Below are positions 24,101-35,996 of a stretch of 64,000 nucleotides of DNA, in pieces. This stretch comes from Volvox africanus (taxonomy: Eukaryota > Chlorophyta > Chlorophyceae > Chlamydomonadales > Volvocaceae): NCBI GenBank assembly GCA_030268105.1, contig BSDZ01000013.1, positions 1,655,001 through 1,719,000 on the forward strand, written 5' to 3'. The notes under the pieces were generated by a model that did not search any database, was not told the origin of the DNA, and saw nothing but the letters and a program-made list of their open reading frames with translations. The position numbers and the translations under genes are program-made. Numbering within the stretch: the first letter of the stretch is position 1; each line of letters begins with the position of its first letter.

Positions 24101-26089
24101 ACAGGCCACCCCATTGCACCCCCCCACCCTCACACACATACACATACACATACATATACACAAACACATATTGCCCCCTGCCGCAACCTTCCCTCACAAC
24201 CTCGCGTCAGTCCTGGACCAAGAACGGACCCGGCACCCCAACCCAGTCCACACTCGCCTTCGTAGTCTTCCCGTACTCGCGGTCTTGCCCATCCGCGAAG
24301 CCCCGCCCGGCCCAGGACCCAGCCATCTACCCACCCGTGACGGCTGCTGGAGCGAAGCCCCGGAGTTTGGAGTACTGATCGAATATCCAGGCCATGTGTC
24401 TTTCACTGGTGTTGATATCCGGGGCGGGGATGTCGGTGCGCGGCCCGATTACCTCCTGAAGGGCCTGGGGGAGAGGAAGGGCAAGGGTGTTTGTACGTGT
24501 GTGTATTCAATCACCGCTTTTAGTGTCTTGCGCCAAGAGACTGGCTGCGTAATGAAATCCATGCGTACCTCCCATCGACGTACTCCTCATTACGTAAGAG
24601 ACAGGTTCGGACGAACGGACGGACGGACCGCACCTGACCACTTACCTGCACGTACTTCCTCGTCAGCTTCTCCATCTCCCTATCGGTGAGGGTTCGCGGG
24701 TCGACCGCCACCCCGCCCTTGCTGCCCCCGAACTGCACGTTCAACAGAGCGAACTTCCACGTATTCAGGGAAGCCAGGCTGCAGGAGGGAGGGAGGGAGG
24801 GAAGTCGAACAAAACGAATCCTGGTGCTGATACTGAAGAAACGAGGACTAACCGTGAGGGTCGAAATAGCCGAAATCGTCCAAAGTCAGGACGGTGGAAA
24901 CGTGCTGTGATGAAAGCTAGGTAGTCGTCAAGCCGCGAATTAAAGTAGTAAAAAGAAAAGAAACCGTAATCATAGAGGGAGGGAGAGATAGAGGGAGGGA
25001 GGGAGGCACTTATTAGCAGCCCGCTCCTGCGGCCAGGTCCACTGCTCTTCTACTCACTCCTAAGCCACAACGAAGACCCCCGCCCTTCTCTTCCCTGCCT
25101 TGCCCCTCCCTTTCCCCCCGTTCCCATGCCCTCCCCCCCTCTCCTCAAACCACAAACCTGCGCATATTCTCCAGGTTCACTGCGGGATGAAAGATGATGC
25201 CACCCTTGAACGGTCCCAACACGTTATTGTGCTGGACACGGTACGCGTCGTACATGTTGACCTCTCCGTTGTCCATGGGGATCACCAAGTTAACCTGGCT
25301 CCAGGGATGTCCAGGTGCGGGCCGGGGGGGAGAGGGGGTAGGGTTAAGTTCGGTGTCTGAACCGCAGGGGACGGAATGACGCACCTGGATCCTGAATCAA
25401 AACCCACCTTCACTTCGCGATCAGGATTCAATATTGCCTTTTCAATTTGGGGATCGAAGTCCAAGATTTTCAGGGCCTGTGGGAGGGGGGAAATAGATCA
25501 GGCAATCAAAGCAGGAGCGAGTTTAGAGGGGAGACGGCAATGAGATCCAGTTATCCAAGGAGACATGGAGAGGAAGGTGAAGGTGAAGGTGAGAGAAAAA
25601 ATGGCGCCCTGCTCTCGCCGCGTTACGTCTATCGTCTTTGCAACACATTTATGCATTTAATGAGCATTTTCAATATAAGGTAAGGCGTTAGAGGAATATG
25701 CGGAGGCACTGTTATACGTCACGCTTGAGGAGCGGTAACCCTAATCACTGAACCAACGAAAAAGCCTCATGGCCTCTCACGTCCCTCGTGGAAAACGCAC
25801 CCGGCACACCCACTGAGTACAAATAAGCCCGATGTAAGGTGAAACTAATTTAAAATGGATAGCTTGCGTGCAGGTGCCTAGAATTGCGCGAGGCGGGAGC
25901 AAAAGCGTTGCAACATGCTGCAAGGCGCGCAGCTTCGCTTACCTCCTTCACGTAAACCGATGTCCGGCCATAAGTTGGTGTTGTGGTTGTGCAGAACCGC
26001 TGAAAACATGACGAAGTTGCACGCTGTAGCGCGGGACAGCAGGAAGCGAGCTTTGCGAGCCCTGCAACAGTCGAGATAGTCCTCTCCAT
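21161..26089 (-). CDS. GDH: Glutamate dehydrogenase, mitochondrial
   Basis: Exons in order: 26089-25943, 25476-25408, 25294-25158, 24778-24646, 24455-24335, 23768-23638, 23037-22978, 22624-22507, 22247-22138, 21999-21847, 21331-21161. All phases agree, giving 449 aa. The enzyme interconverts glutamate and 2-oxoglutarate plus ammonium with NAD(P)H. The first ~38 residues ([18 protein letters not shown]...) are rich in Ser, Thr, Arg and Cys without acidic runs, as in a mitochondrial presequence. Family motifs: [14 protein letters not shown] (substrate side), FGGSKGG with the catalytic-site Lys near residue 138, [10 protein letters not shown], and the Rossmann loop GFGKLG near 247-252. The length matches the hexameric plant/bacterial type plus a transit peptide. 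Introns contain simple repeats (GTCACC array at about 23113-23142, CACCAC array near 24005-24050, GGGA runs). The NAD or NADP preference cannot be decided by eye. Confidence 0.95.
23113..23142. repeat. GTCACC hexanucleotide array in a GDH intron
   Basis: About five consecutive GTCACC units lie in the intron between the GDH exons at 23768-23638 and 23037-22978. It is an ordinary microsatellite with no coding effect. Confidence 0.85.
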
Positions 26090-26993
26090 CCCAGCGACGA
26101 CAATATTTTAGGACTTAACTCCCAGTCCTTATTATACTCGATAGGTTGGTGAGTTTTGTGAAGCTCTAAAACTAAAGACGAATGCCGAAACCGTTACGCG
26201 TAGCAAATAAGCGTTTTGGGCCTCCGACAAATGCTTAAAGTGGCTAGATAGTAACAATTACAGTTTCCAATACAATCGTGATGCCACGTCAGCTGGGGTC
26301 AGCCCTATTGCAGACCAGAGACGCAGGGACTTTCTGTACCATCAACGGCGTTTTCGGTTAGCGTTAACGTGATATGTCAACGACGAATACTCAAGAAACA
26401 AACAAGAGAATACTAGGGTTTACAAGTCATTAGCCCTCTCATACATTCTCTTTTGGCCTGAACGAAGAAGAAGGCTTTAGTAGCCAGGTACACGTGCACC
26501 TCTGTGCATCAAACGGTAAAAGAATGACAAAACTGCAACCAGGGTTAAATTTCCACAGGCAACAACAGTTGTGCGTCTTGAACTTTGTATATAAACATTT
26601 TCGATCTTTTGACTTCGCATCGACCGCATGTTTAGACTCGATATGCTTTTCAGCTGCGTTCATAACCGCATCAGTGAAGCACCCCGAGTGCCCGAACGAT
26701 TCTCAACGATCTGGAAATGACATCAGCATATCATAATGAAGATCTATCAATATGTCGTATTTCTCCAATATTTGGTGGGACCCTTCCGCGAACTTCTTTG
26801 TATTGGGACCGCGAAGAAATGAAACAGGTCCCATCTGCACCTTATTCAAGTTAAATTACGCAAATTTCGGAGCCCATGGCAGTCCATTCTTCTCTAACAG
26901 CCCATTATCATCGTTTTCAACCAGCTACAATTCGTAGATCAAAAATTTATGAGGCATCATGTATTCTATCATGATACTGGTCTTCATTAGGAC
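26090..26993. other. Upstream of GDH, no further gene
   Basis: This contains the GDH 5' leader and promoter. It is AT-richer than the coding parts. No open frame with recognisable similarity was seen. The U2 snRNA gene ends at about 26994 on the same strand, so U2 transcription runs toward GDH. Confidence 0.5.
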
Positions 26994-27182
26994 GGGTGCA
27001 CGGCTGTGGCGGTAGTGTAAGGCCGCAACCATACCGGCGAGTCTGATGAGCAAGCTCACCATTGACAAGCCCCCGAGATATATTGAAGTTAATCGCAGAT
27101 CCTCAATGAGGATCGTATAAGCGATTAAGCTTATAAGAACAGATACTACACATGATCTGAGCCAAAAGGCCGAGAAAGGTAT
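26994..27182 (-). ncRNA. U2: U2 spliceosomal snRNA
   Basis: Read on the minus strand the gene begins ATACCTTTCTCGGCCTTTTG at 27182, the near-invariant U2 5' end. The branch-point recognition element GTAGTA is at RNA nt 34-39 (plus strand 27144-27149). Stem IIa is present with covarying pairs (ATAAGC/GCTTAT), IIb is a perfect GATCCTC/GAGGATC hairpin, and stem IV carries a loop ending CACTACC, like the U2B''-binding loop. The RNA ends GTGCACCC at 26994, giving 189 nt, close to the usual ~188-190 nt. U2 pairs with the intron branch site in the spliceosome. One oddity is that the expected U-rich Sm site after stem IIb is replaced by CAATATATCTCGG. It may be a divergent functional gene or a variant copy. 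Confidence 0.9.
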
Positions 27183-27244
27183 GAATGTTTTTGAATAGTG
27201 AGTAGCTCCTAGTTGGGTTTCGACTCCCGGTCCCCGTCATCCGT

Positions 27245-27256
27245 CCGATGGTGGGT
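27245..27256 (-). promoter_or_regulatory. Possible snRNA upstream sequence element
   Basis: ACCCACCATCGG on the minus strand lies 63-74 bases before the U2 start. It resembles the plant snRNA upstream element (RTCCCACATCG), which sits near -70. Green-algal snRNA promoters are less well defined, and no good TATA box was seen near -30, so this is a weak call. Confidence 0.3.
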
Positions 27257-29265
27257 CTGCTAAAGTTCTGACAAACTTAAGGCCTATCGACCTGTGCAAA
27301 TCCAGAAATCGCAAAATATCCGCACTATTTTTCTTCTTCTACGAATCTTATTGCTTCATAGCATACATAATGGACGGAGAAATGCTGACCGCGTCTGATG
27401 GCACTTTCAAATATCTGGTAAGGTATTCCAATCTTCCCGGAATCCTATATTGCAGTGAGCAAACTATAGTTGTCATTTGTCAACTTACATATCAGCGTAT
27501 ACGCAGCAAGCGCGCTTGACCGTGAGCGGTTGGGCAACTAAGCGACCACGGTCGACACCCTTGGGTAAAAAGGTAAAAAGGACGTCAGAAGGCTATTACG
27601 CTTTTTCGCAGATAGCATGGGGGACTTGCAATATGTGACAGCTCCTCAGCTCGCAAGTCGAAACTCAGACGAAGGATGCGCGGAGGAGCAACCCCTAAGA
27701 AGTGACAAATTTACTTGACTTGTTTCTTACTTAACGGTCTTTATTGTAATCGTGATGCATGGCTGGAAACGCGGTCTTAGTCTTAGTTGCGGCGCATCAT
27801 TGGTTCAAAGGCGCGATGCAGCTGGACAAATCCCGATTGGAAATGCGCCCTGAAATGGCTGAGATGCGACGCCACCGAAGATTTGTAACCAGTCCATTTG
27901 ACCATATTCACGGCTGCTTGGTACCCTCAGCTTTGATGCGAGTCAACGACATGTAATATCAACGCCGCGATCCTTCCTTTTCTGTTGCCCTGTTGACCAG
28001 CCTAAGTTTCCATCTTCGGATAACTATTTTTTGTAAAACAAAATAGGTCATTTTGATGTTGAATGCATGGAATCTTGCGGCATGGCGCAATGGCGGGGGT
28101 GTCGTACTCCCCTGGAACATGCATGCCCGTCGCAGTTGAGTCAAGATAGGCTGCCCAGTGGCATCCATCGTGTGTTTATCGTTCCGACATAAAAGAAGCT
28201 CCATGCCCAAATCTTGAAACCAAATTATTGTATTGAAGTCCTCGACCCTCTTCAGGCGTTTTTACGCAACTTGGCGTCTCGCCAGCAGATATCGCATACA
28301 CGGTTCATGTAAGTCAGTGGCGGACCTCCAACTGCTCGCTTCTGATGGCCTATCATTATCTCTGAGCAATCATTCCTATATCTGGTGGTTGCGGTACGGC
28401 ATTCAAGCGGCGTTCGCCACGGCAGAGCAAGTGCGGATACTTCCAGGCTGACATAGGAACAAGAAGAAGCGACATAGACATAGACAAACCGGCGTGACTC
28501 GTGTAAGTTGGCTAAAATTGAGGGCACGCTGCTAAGTGCATGTTTGTGCAGGGTGCAGAGCAGGGAATCCCTGGTGAGTGTAAGCGAGTTTGAACGAGTG
28601 TCCACAGCTTCCCTTACGCTTGTTAGTAAGAATCGGACTACCCATTTTCCAAGGTTTTGGGGTTTGCATGTATGCGGTGGTCGGATGAGTCTGTCGCGAA
28701 TTTCCGGCTTAAAGCGACGCACGAAACCAAAACATCCAGCCTTACAACAATTGCAGATCTTAGTAACTTTATGATTATACCACATCCACACAGCTATATA
28801 CTTAACCAGCCGCAGAAATCTATGCGAATCTATGCGACTTTCGCTGCTTTCGACGTCGGCCGGCGGCCGGCGGGCGCCTTGGTATACTCCGTTCCCGCCC
28901 TTGTACGCCTTGAACTGCCGCTATATGTTTCGGCCGCACGTAATTCCTCCTCATCGCCTTTGCACCTTTATTTTGATCCTTTCCAGTTTAGGACTTAACA
29001 AAGCAGGATTGGACAAGACATCCCGCAGCCCTTATTGACTGGCGGCTCTAATTTGATAATAAGCGGAGCCATAACCACGGCATTTGAAGCCTTCTGCACC
29101 TCCGTCAGTAAAGGTTTTTAACCTCGCGTGGTGAAATATTGGTGTTGGGGAGGGCGCTATTACCCCATTGGCGTCGCCCGCTCGTGGTGTTGACCGCCAG
29201 GCTCCGCCAGGTCTCGTGACAGCGGCCTCGATTGTGCACGCTGAGGCGTCCGAAGCTCAGGCGCC
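27257..29265. other. Intergenic, no gene recognised
   Basis: Several short open frames on both strands lack similarity or splice structure. The right end is the promoter and 5' leader of DMC1. No tRNA, 5S rRNA or further snRNA was recognised. Confidence 0.5.
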
Positions 29266-32200
29266 ATGGCGACAGCAGACGCGGCTTTGGAAGTGCATCT
29301 GGAGGAGTAAGTTGTCGTCAACCCTCTCCGTCCCGTCCGTCCCGTCCGTCCCATCATATCGGTGTTTTTTCGCCATCAACGAACCGATCACGCAGTTTAT
29401 TGAGGCATAGCACCCGACCCAGATCAATTTACCTGATTGGAAAGTGGACCCTCATGACTTGTCCCCCGCAATAATTGCCGTACGCAGAAGGCATGCCAGG
29501 GCTTAGCGCTCATTTCTTCCAACCATGCTTTGGTGCCGTGCATGTGTCGTAACTGCCAACATCACCAGCTGGTGGTGCTACTGCTGGCCATGTGCGTGTG
29601 GTGCTGCTTGACGTCCAGTTTTGGAACAAATCGTGTGTGTGCTGCCCCACTCCGTCTCGTCCCCTACCAATGTTCATGCGAATCCGAACGCTGCAGCGCT
29701 GTTGCCGATGATGACTTTGAGAGCATCGATAAGCTGCAGCAGCTGGGGATATCGGCAGGTAAGTCCTGTGTGTAATGGCGCAAACATATACGACATCAGG
29801 CAATGTAGGTGACGCAGGTAGGGGCCAATCATTCGTTATCAATCCTTGTTCAGATGTATTCATTCAAGAAGGCTGGTAAGCACGGTTGCCTTAGCAACAA
29901 TGCAAATAGCATGACTATCGCGGGGGCGACGAAAGGGCAGCCGTTGGGCAGCCAAAAGGGCAGCCAGCTTGGCGTTTGACCTTAGCGTTGCCTATTCACC
30001 GGCAGGCACTCACTGGCCCGATCTTGACCCCACACGCAGCGGACATCAAGAAGGCCAAGGAGGGAGGGGTCCACACCGCACAGGCGCTGCTGATGGTGCC
30101 GAAGCGGGTACGGGGATGGAACTGAAGCGGGAGAGGCGCGACCGTGCCGTTCTGTGTCGCGGTGCGCCGTGCGCTATCTTTCGAGTCATAACGCTTACTG
30201 GCTGGTCAAATGAAGTTATTGGATTTGCAATTGTGCATTCCAACTATCAACCACATTAGTAGTATCATGTATCAAACAAACAAACAAATCATCAACTGAC
30301 AACCTACTTGCAATGTATTCCTGTTGTGAACCCTAATTTCCCTGCCATAAGCACCTGGCCGAGATTAAAGGCCTGAGTGAGGCCAAGGTGGATAAGATGG
30401 TGGAGCTGGCGAGGCGGCTTGTGCCCTCTGCGGGCTGGAGAACGGGTACCGAGGCTCTGCAAGCAAGAGCGAGAGAGGTCATTAAAATTAAGGTACGACA
30501 CACTGCATTACACGATTACACGATTACACGATTAGACGAGGATCAAGAGTCGGCGTTTTATATTACATATTAAATGCTAAGAGATTTAGGGACTCGTCAC
30601 CCTAGCCTGATCTCGCGTGAATGTTTGACCCCCTGACCCCCCGGGTCGACTCCCCTTGATCGCGTCAGGGTCCTCGACCAGGTGGGCGGCTTTTGTCAAG
30701 CCGTGGTATTTTATTACTAATGATGGTCAAAATTCCCAAATCCTATCAAGTACTCAGCCGTCTCGACCTAAATGACGGATTGCCGTTGACGTACTTGCGC
30801 AGTCTACACCCTCCCTGATTACGTGTCTGTGATGCATATTGATAGATCCCCTTTATATACAACCTGGAACAATTTACATACTAAAATTTTTAGCATATTT
30901 AAACTAAGCTCATTCGATATTATTGAAAGTAAGCAAATCAGCATGTCTGCCCGTCTGTCACGCATCTGTCGTATGCTTCCAGACTGGTTCGACGGCCGTG
31001 GATGAGTTGCTGGGCGGCGGTTTTGAAACCAAGTCTCTGACGGAGATGTTCGGGGAATGGCGCTGCGGGAAGACCATGTTGGCGCACACCTTGTGCGTTA
31101 CTACACAGCTGCCTCAAGAAGAGGGAGGCGGATCGGGAAAGGTACGTGAATCGGATTACCAATTTACCTTTTTAACACGTTTTGTTTGTTCTCGTTTGTT
31201 CGGTGTCGTACACGTGTTTTCCCTGCTTTACATGAATATAGACGAGGAAGGGCCTGAATGATTAAGATGAGAAGCGCATAATGGCTGATGGCTTAGGGCA
31301 GGGCCGAAAGACCCTTACTGCCGCGGCGCCTCTTTTGCATCCTTTAATTTGCCGTGCAGGAGATGCATCATCAGTGTACTTTCTAAAGCCGCGACACATT
31401 GATGCAGCCCTTCCGAGCGCCTTCATGCTTCTCTCCCGCACGTGCCACGATACTACTGCCGCTAGCCCTCATGCTGATGCCGCTGCGGGTGCCATGCGGC
31501 AGCCCCCCACCCTCACGATTCCCGCTCCACGCTGCCGCTGCCGCATCCCCAGTCTCATACCTTTCAATACTGCTCCGGCCCCCTCCTCCTTCCCCATCAG
31601 GCGGCCTTCATAGACACGGAGGGCACCTTCCGACCCGAGATCATCAAGCAGATTGCCGACCGCTTCGGATTGGACCCCGAGGTGGGTCCGGAAGGGTTGC
31701 GGGCGGCGAGGCCCAGGCCAGGCGGAGGCGTGGGGAACAGTCTGCAAAACAACCTGGTAGCGGTGATCATAGTTGTGGTGGTGATGAGGGGGAGGGGCAG
31801 CGGGAGGGGGAGAGGAGGTAAATAATTAGGATATGGATCTCCCACGGAAGAATCTCAAGATGTTTTGTTCATGGAGGGTATTTATAGGGTACAGAATTGA
31901 GCACCTTGGGGAGTGGGGCGGAGGGGGCGGAGGGGGCGGAGGGGGCGGAGGGTGCTCAGGGTTAGCGAATTGATGCGGCGATGGTGTATTATATGAGGGC
32001 ACCTCTCCGTTTACATGATGACATGCATACGGAGAGCGGTGCGCCGCCCTGTATTCTATTTCAAGTGTCCTTAAAGCGGCGAGGATGAAGCAAGACACGC
32101 CGTGTATTTTGTCGCGTCCATCCGTCCATCCGTCGGTTATTCGCTTCCTCCAGTTCCGCTGCGGTTCCGCCGCTCTCCATTGTCCCCCGCATCTCTCTTT

Positions 32201-34332
32201 CCTTATCTGTCCATCGACCCCACATCCCCCACATCCCCCATCATGGTAACGCAACGCAACGGTCCTCAGGCGGTACTGGGCAACGTGGTGGTCGCCCGAG
32301 CCCACACATCGGAGCACCAGGCGGGTGAGTCATTGACAAATAAGTGCCTTGCGCGGAAGGCGGGCCGCAGACCGCAGAGGTAGAAATCGGGCCCCCGCAT
32401 ACTCATGGACTTCCCAAAAGCGAGGCATCGATCCATCCGGGTATATTGCCTAAGGCAATAAGCAGAGTATGGACAGAAGGGGCTTTGCGAAAACTGCGGG
32501 GGAATTGGGATTGATGCAAGGACCTCAGTAGCTAAGTAGCTCATAGGAATAGGGCCCACGGGAGATGTAGTGCGAGGGAATGCTGCAGTTAGTACGAAGT
32601 AGTGTGTATGCACGTGGATAACTTTATTGGGAATGGATCCCCTCCACCGCCCAGGGTACGAGGGGGGGTCGTTGCCAATTTCCAATACCTCTGCACGTCG
32701 TGACAAATGTCCCCTTGAATTAGCAACCCTTGTGCGTGCATGTACACACTTACGCGTCCCTCGAGCATTGCTCAAACACGGAGATACACGCATAAACACA
32801 AATTTACACATGTGCAGAGAGACAACGGACAGACAGACAGACGCGTGTCCGATTTGGTCCTTTCTGGTCCTCCCAGATCTACTCATCTCTCTGACAGCCC
32901 TGATGGCCGAGGAAGCCTGCTTCCGGCTGCTGGTGGTTGACTCCATCACTGCCCCCTTCCGCACCGACTATACGGGCAGAGGCGAGCTGGCGGAACGGCA
33001 GCAGAAACTCAACGGGGTGCTGGCGAAGCTGAAAAAGGTACGAGTTGTGGCCCGGCTGAGGAACACAGACCCATGCGCTTTAACGAGCATGCCCCTGCTG
33101 AAGCGCTGTCGGGCCTTCGTATCGCTAGTCGTTAATCGTTCGTTACTTGCGTCGGCTCTCAACCGGCGATCCGTGAGGATTGCACTTCGTAACGAAAAAT
33201 ACGGCAAAAAATGGCATAACCATTTAAATTTGACGGACTGATTTCTTTGAACGGAAGTGTTTTTGGTGCGTCATAGAATTGTCAAGACAATGGAACCATT
33301 ACACCCATATCTGTCGTCCTGCGTATGGCTGCGTCTACTTTCTTCACACTCATCTTCACGACCCCTTGCTGCAGGTTTCCTTTCCCTTTCTTATGGAGCA
33401 GTATTTACGGCAATACTGTTGCACGGGGGTGCCAATGTTACTGCACCGGTGCACAAGCTATCCCGCTAACGGATCCCTGTCCCCTCCCCCCCTTCTCAAA
33501 CCTGATTTGCACGCCTGATATGTACGGACTACTGCTTTCCTAACGGGTCCTATCCTCGGCGAAGATCTCCGAGGAATTCAATGTGGCTGTTGTCGTTACA
33601 AATCAGGTACGACGCACGTGCATACATAAATCCACAGGGACAAAGCACTGTTGAGTTTGGGTTGGAGGTTTCATGTGTTAGCAAACCCAACCTTATTCTC
33701 ATCCAGGTCTCCTCCACGCACTTCAGCACAATTGGACCACCGGGGCACTCTATCAGCACTCGATACCGCTTGCAACCCGTTCGATTCCCAACCCCCCTTC
33801 ACCTCCCGCTCGGCGGCCGCTGTGAGGAATTGCGCATCTTTTCCGACATTCTTTTTCCGGGCCCTCGCTTACCCTGGCAGGTAGTGTCCGATCCCGGCGG
33901 CGGCGCCATGTTCGTATCCGACCCCAAGAAGCCAGTGGGGGGTCACGTGATGGCTCACGCCTCCACCACCCGATTGTCCCTCAGAAAGGTAGGCGCAGTG
34001 ACTCTCCCTTTTTTAGTGAGGGAGTTTGAGGGATGGGGAGGGGAAGGGAAGTAGACAGGGACGGATTAGAAGAGAAGAGAGGGGCAGATTTCCATCCCTT
34101 CCCCCCATGCTTGCGTATCCTCGGGTAACCGGGCTTGTAGTTTCCCGTGCCGCCTTTAAAGAGATTTTTCCAACGTTCCTGCGTCCTTTTCTACGCCGCC
34201 TGCAAATGGGCATTCCAAGAACAGGGCAAGGGAGAGCAGCGGCTCATCAAGGTGGTGGCGTCGCCGTACCTGGCAGAGGCTGAGGCCAGCTTCCAGTGTA
34301 GCGGTCAGGGTATCACAGATCATAAGGATTAA
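29266..34332 (+). CDS. DMC1: Meiotic recombinase DMC1
   Basis: Exons: 29266-29306, 29697-29758, 30040-30107, 30352-30492, 30983-31141, 31601-31681, 32270-32324, 32898-33037, 33565-33606, 33881-33988, 34225-34332. All phases agree, giving 334 aa. DMC1 forms filaments on single-stranded DNA and drives interhomologue strand exchange in meiosis. The N-terminus has the helix-hairpin-helix region ([13 protein letters not shown]). Walker A is GEWRCGKT at about 128-135 and Walker B is LLVVD at about 213-217, followed by the RecA-family stretch [13 protein letters not shown]. The L2 region ([16 protein letters not shown]) and the tail ending HKD match DMC1 rather than RAD51. Walker A has Trp and Cys where DMC1 usually has Phe and Arg/Ser/Thr. 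About seven residues are missing after SEHQ compared with other DMC1 proteins. Confidence 0.93.
31915..31952. repeat. GGGGGCGGAG minisatellite in a DMC1 intron
   Basis: Four near-perfect 10-base units rich in G runs lie in the intron after the exon ending 31681. The run on the plus (coding) strand could form a G-quadruplex in DNA or pre-mRNA. Confidence 0.85.
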
Positions 34333-34732
34333 CGGATTCACATGTGGCAGAGGGGTGAAGTGACAGGGAATAAGATTTAGGATGATTGGAATGCACAGAA
34401 TCCAAACACCAACCCTGGAGCATTATGGAACGACAGGATTGAACTATGCGTTCTGCATGCTGTGGCTGAAGAGTGCGCTATTATGGCCTGTCAATAAGCT
34501 GAATGGTCGGACGATGACGCGGGGTGGGGCGCGGATGGAGCTTCCGTGTACACCTTCCAGGCGGAAGTGGTGGATAAGGAAACGCGGGAGGCGCTGGGAA
34601 AGTGCTGACGGGTGAATGAATGTACGTATGAATGGATTGCACCGATGAATGAATGAAGGTTTGGTCACGACCGCGTGCATACATTTATGTGTATAGATGT
34701 GCCGGGGCCCCGGTGGCTTCTTCACATCTGGG

Positions 34733-34737
34733 TGTAA
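34733..34737 (+). terminator. TGTAA polyadenylation signal of DMC1
   Basis: First TGTAA on the coding strand after the DMC1 stop, giving a 3' UTR of about 400 bases, typical for green algae. Confidence 0.5.
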
Positions 34738-35826
34738 GAAGGGTTGAGGGCCGGTGGCGTCATGCGGTCATGACGAAAAGGACGAAATGTTCTTTTTGGG
34801 AGGGGTTGGGTTTGCGCTGTTTTTTTACTGCTCTTTGGCTGTAGTGGGAGACAGGCACCGGAGGGAGTCTGTGGGCAGCAGGTGATGTCAGCTGATTGTG
34901 CAGGGAGGTGACGATATTTGGACTCCACGTATCAATGTTTCGTCGCAGGCAGGCAGTTCAATCCACGGACGGGAAAGAAGGGCTACTGGTTATAACAAGT
35001 TGGGGTCATTGCCTCACCGGAAGGCGTCACGAAAGCGTATTCACGTAGTACTTTCTATTCGTCCATCAAGGCGTATTACTGGGATGTCCCAGACCTTCTC
35101 GTAGTCTTATCATATTGGTGTGGCGTTCAGTCCGGGGCCGATTCCCATTGTTGATTCGGGAACCATGGGCATCATCATCAAGGAGCGCGTCATGGACGTC
35201 ATCATGTTAGTGCGGTATTTAAATGCTTTACATATGTACAGCTGTACGGACATGTCTCTAGGTGACTGTAAATAATGATGTTTCATTATCCTTAACAGTC
35301 ATCAATCATTTCGACAACTAAATGGGGTTTTAAGACACACCATGGAGAGAAATCAACAGCAATACTTTATGTGCCTTAGGGTTACAACGGACACTGTCTG
35401 CTGCCTATTGCAACGATAGTTAACTGTCCTGTGGGAAAGCCGTACTGTGGGGTTGTGTAGGGCGCGGTTATAAGGGAGATCAACGGGAAAGAACGGCAAA
35501 CTGCAAAGCATACACAGGTTACATCAAAGCTACCAACGAACATGGAGGAGACCACGTGGTCGTGGCGGCGCTTCCATACGTTTCCATCGGTATCAGCCTA
35601 CCAATTTCATCTGGGTTTGTTTATGCCGCAAACAGTCTGTGGCAATGGAGTGCTTCAAAGAATTTGGGTGATTTTCAACGTAAATTCATTGGGATTCAGT
35701 CAAGGGAAACATATCTTCAATTAACCAGGCGTGGGCCTATGTGGAGGACATATATTTATGCAAGGTGCCTGGGCTTAGGAACCTAGGTGTGTAAGTTTTA
35801 AAGAATGAACGACCGCGTGAGAACCC

Positions 35827-35996
35827 GCGAGTGTCAGGGCGTGGCTAAACGGCATATGCCCAGACTTTCGGACGGTAAGGATGACGTGATTTCTAAGCTC
35901 CATGTGGCCCTGGTTTGCCAAGCCGCTTCATCCGCGACCGCAAAGATCGCATCCCGCATAGCGCCTGCCCAAGCGCCATCGCCCAATTCGTGACGT
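35827..35996 (-). pseudogene. Inverted, diverged fragment of the 878-aa helical-repeat gene
   Basis: On the minus strand the fragment reads ...MRDAIFAVADEAAWQT..., matching EALFAIADDAAWQS at the end of exon 2 of the duplicated gene (37291-37530). Similarity continues into that gene's intron (TACCGTCCGAAAG and CCGTTTAG are shared), so it arose by DNA duplication rather than retroposition. It looks roughly 75% identical at DNA level, much older than the 36.6/56.7-kb pair. It has no other exons and cannot encode a whole protein. Confidence 0.75.

Noticed and set aside
27215..27235. GGGTTTCGACTCCC, T-arm-like sequence near U2
   Set aside because: No acceptor, D or anticodon arm could be drawn around it; it lies in the U2 upstream region.
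31281..31821. Plus-strand ORFs rich in Pro/Ser inside the DMC1 gene
   Set aside because: They overlap introns and the 31601-31681 exon in other frames and have no domain similarity.
33770..33800. GTTCGATTCCC, resembling a tRNA T-loop
   Set aside because: The flanking bases do not form a T stem or cloverleaf, and it lies inside a DMC1 intron.
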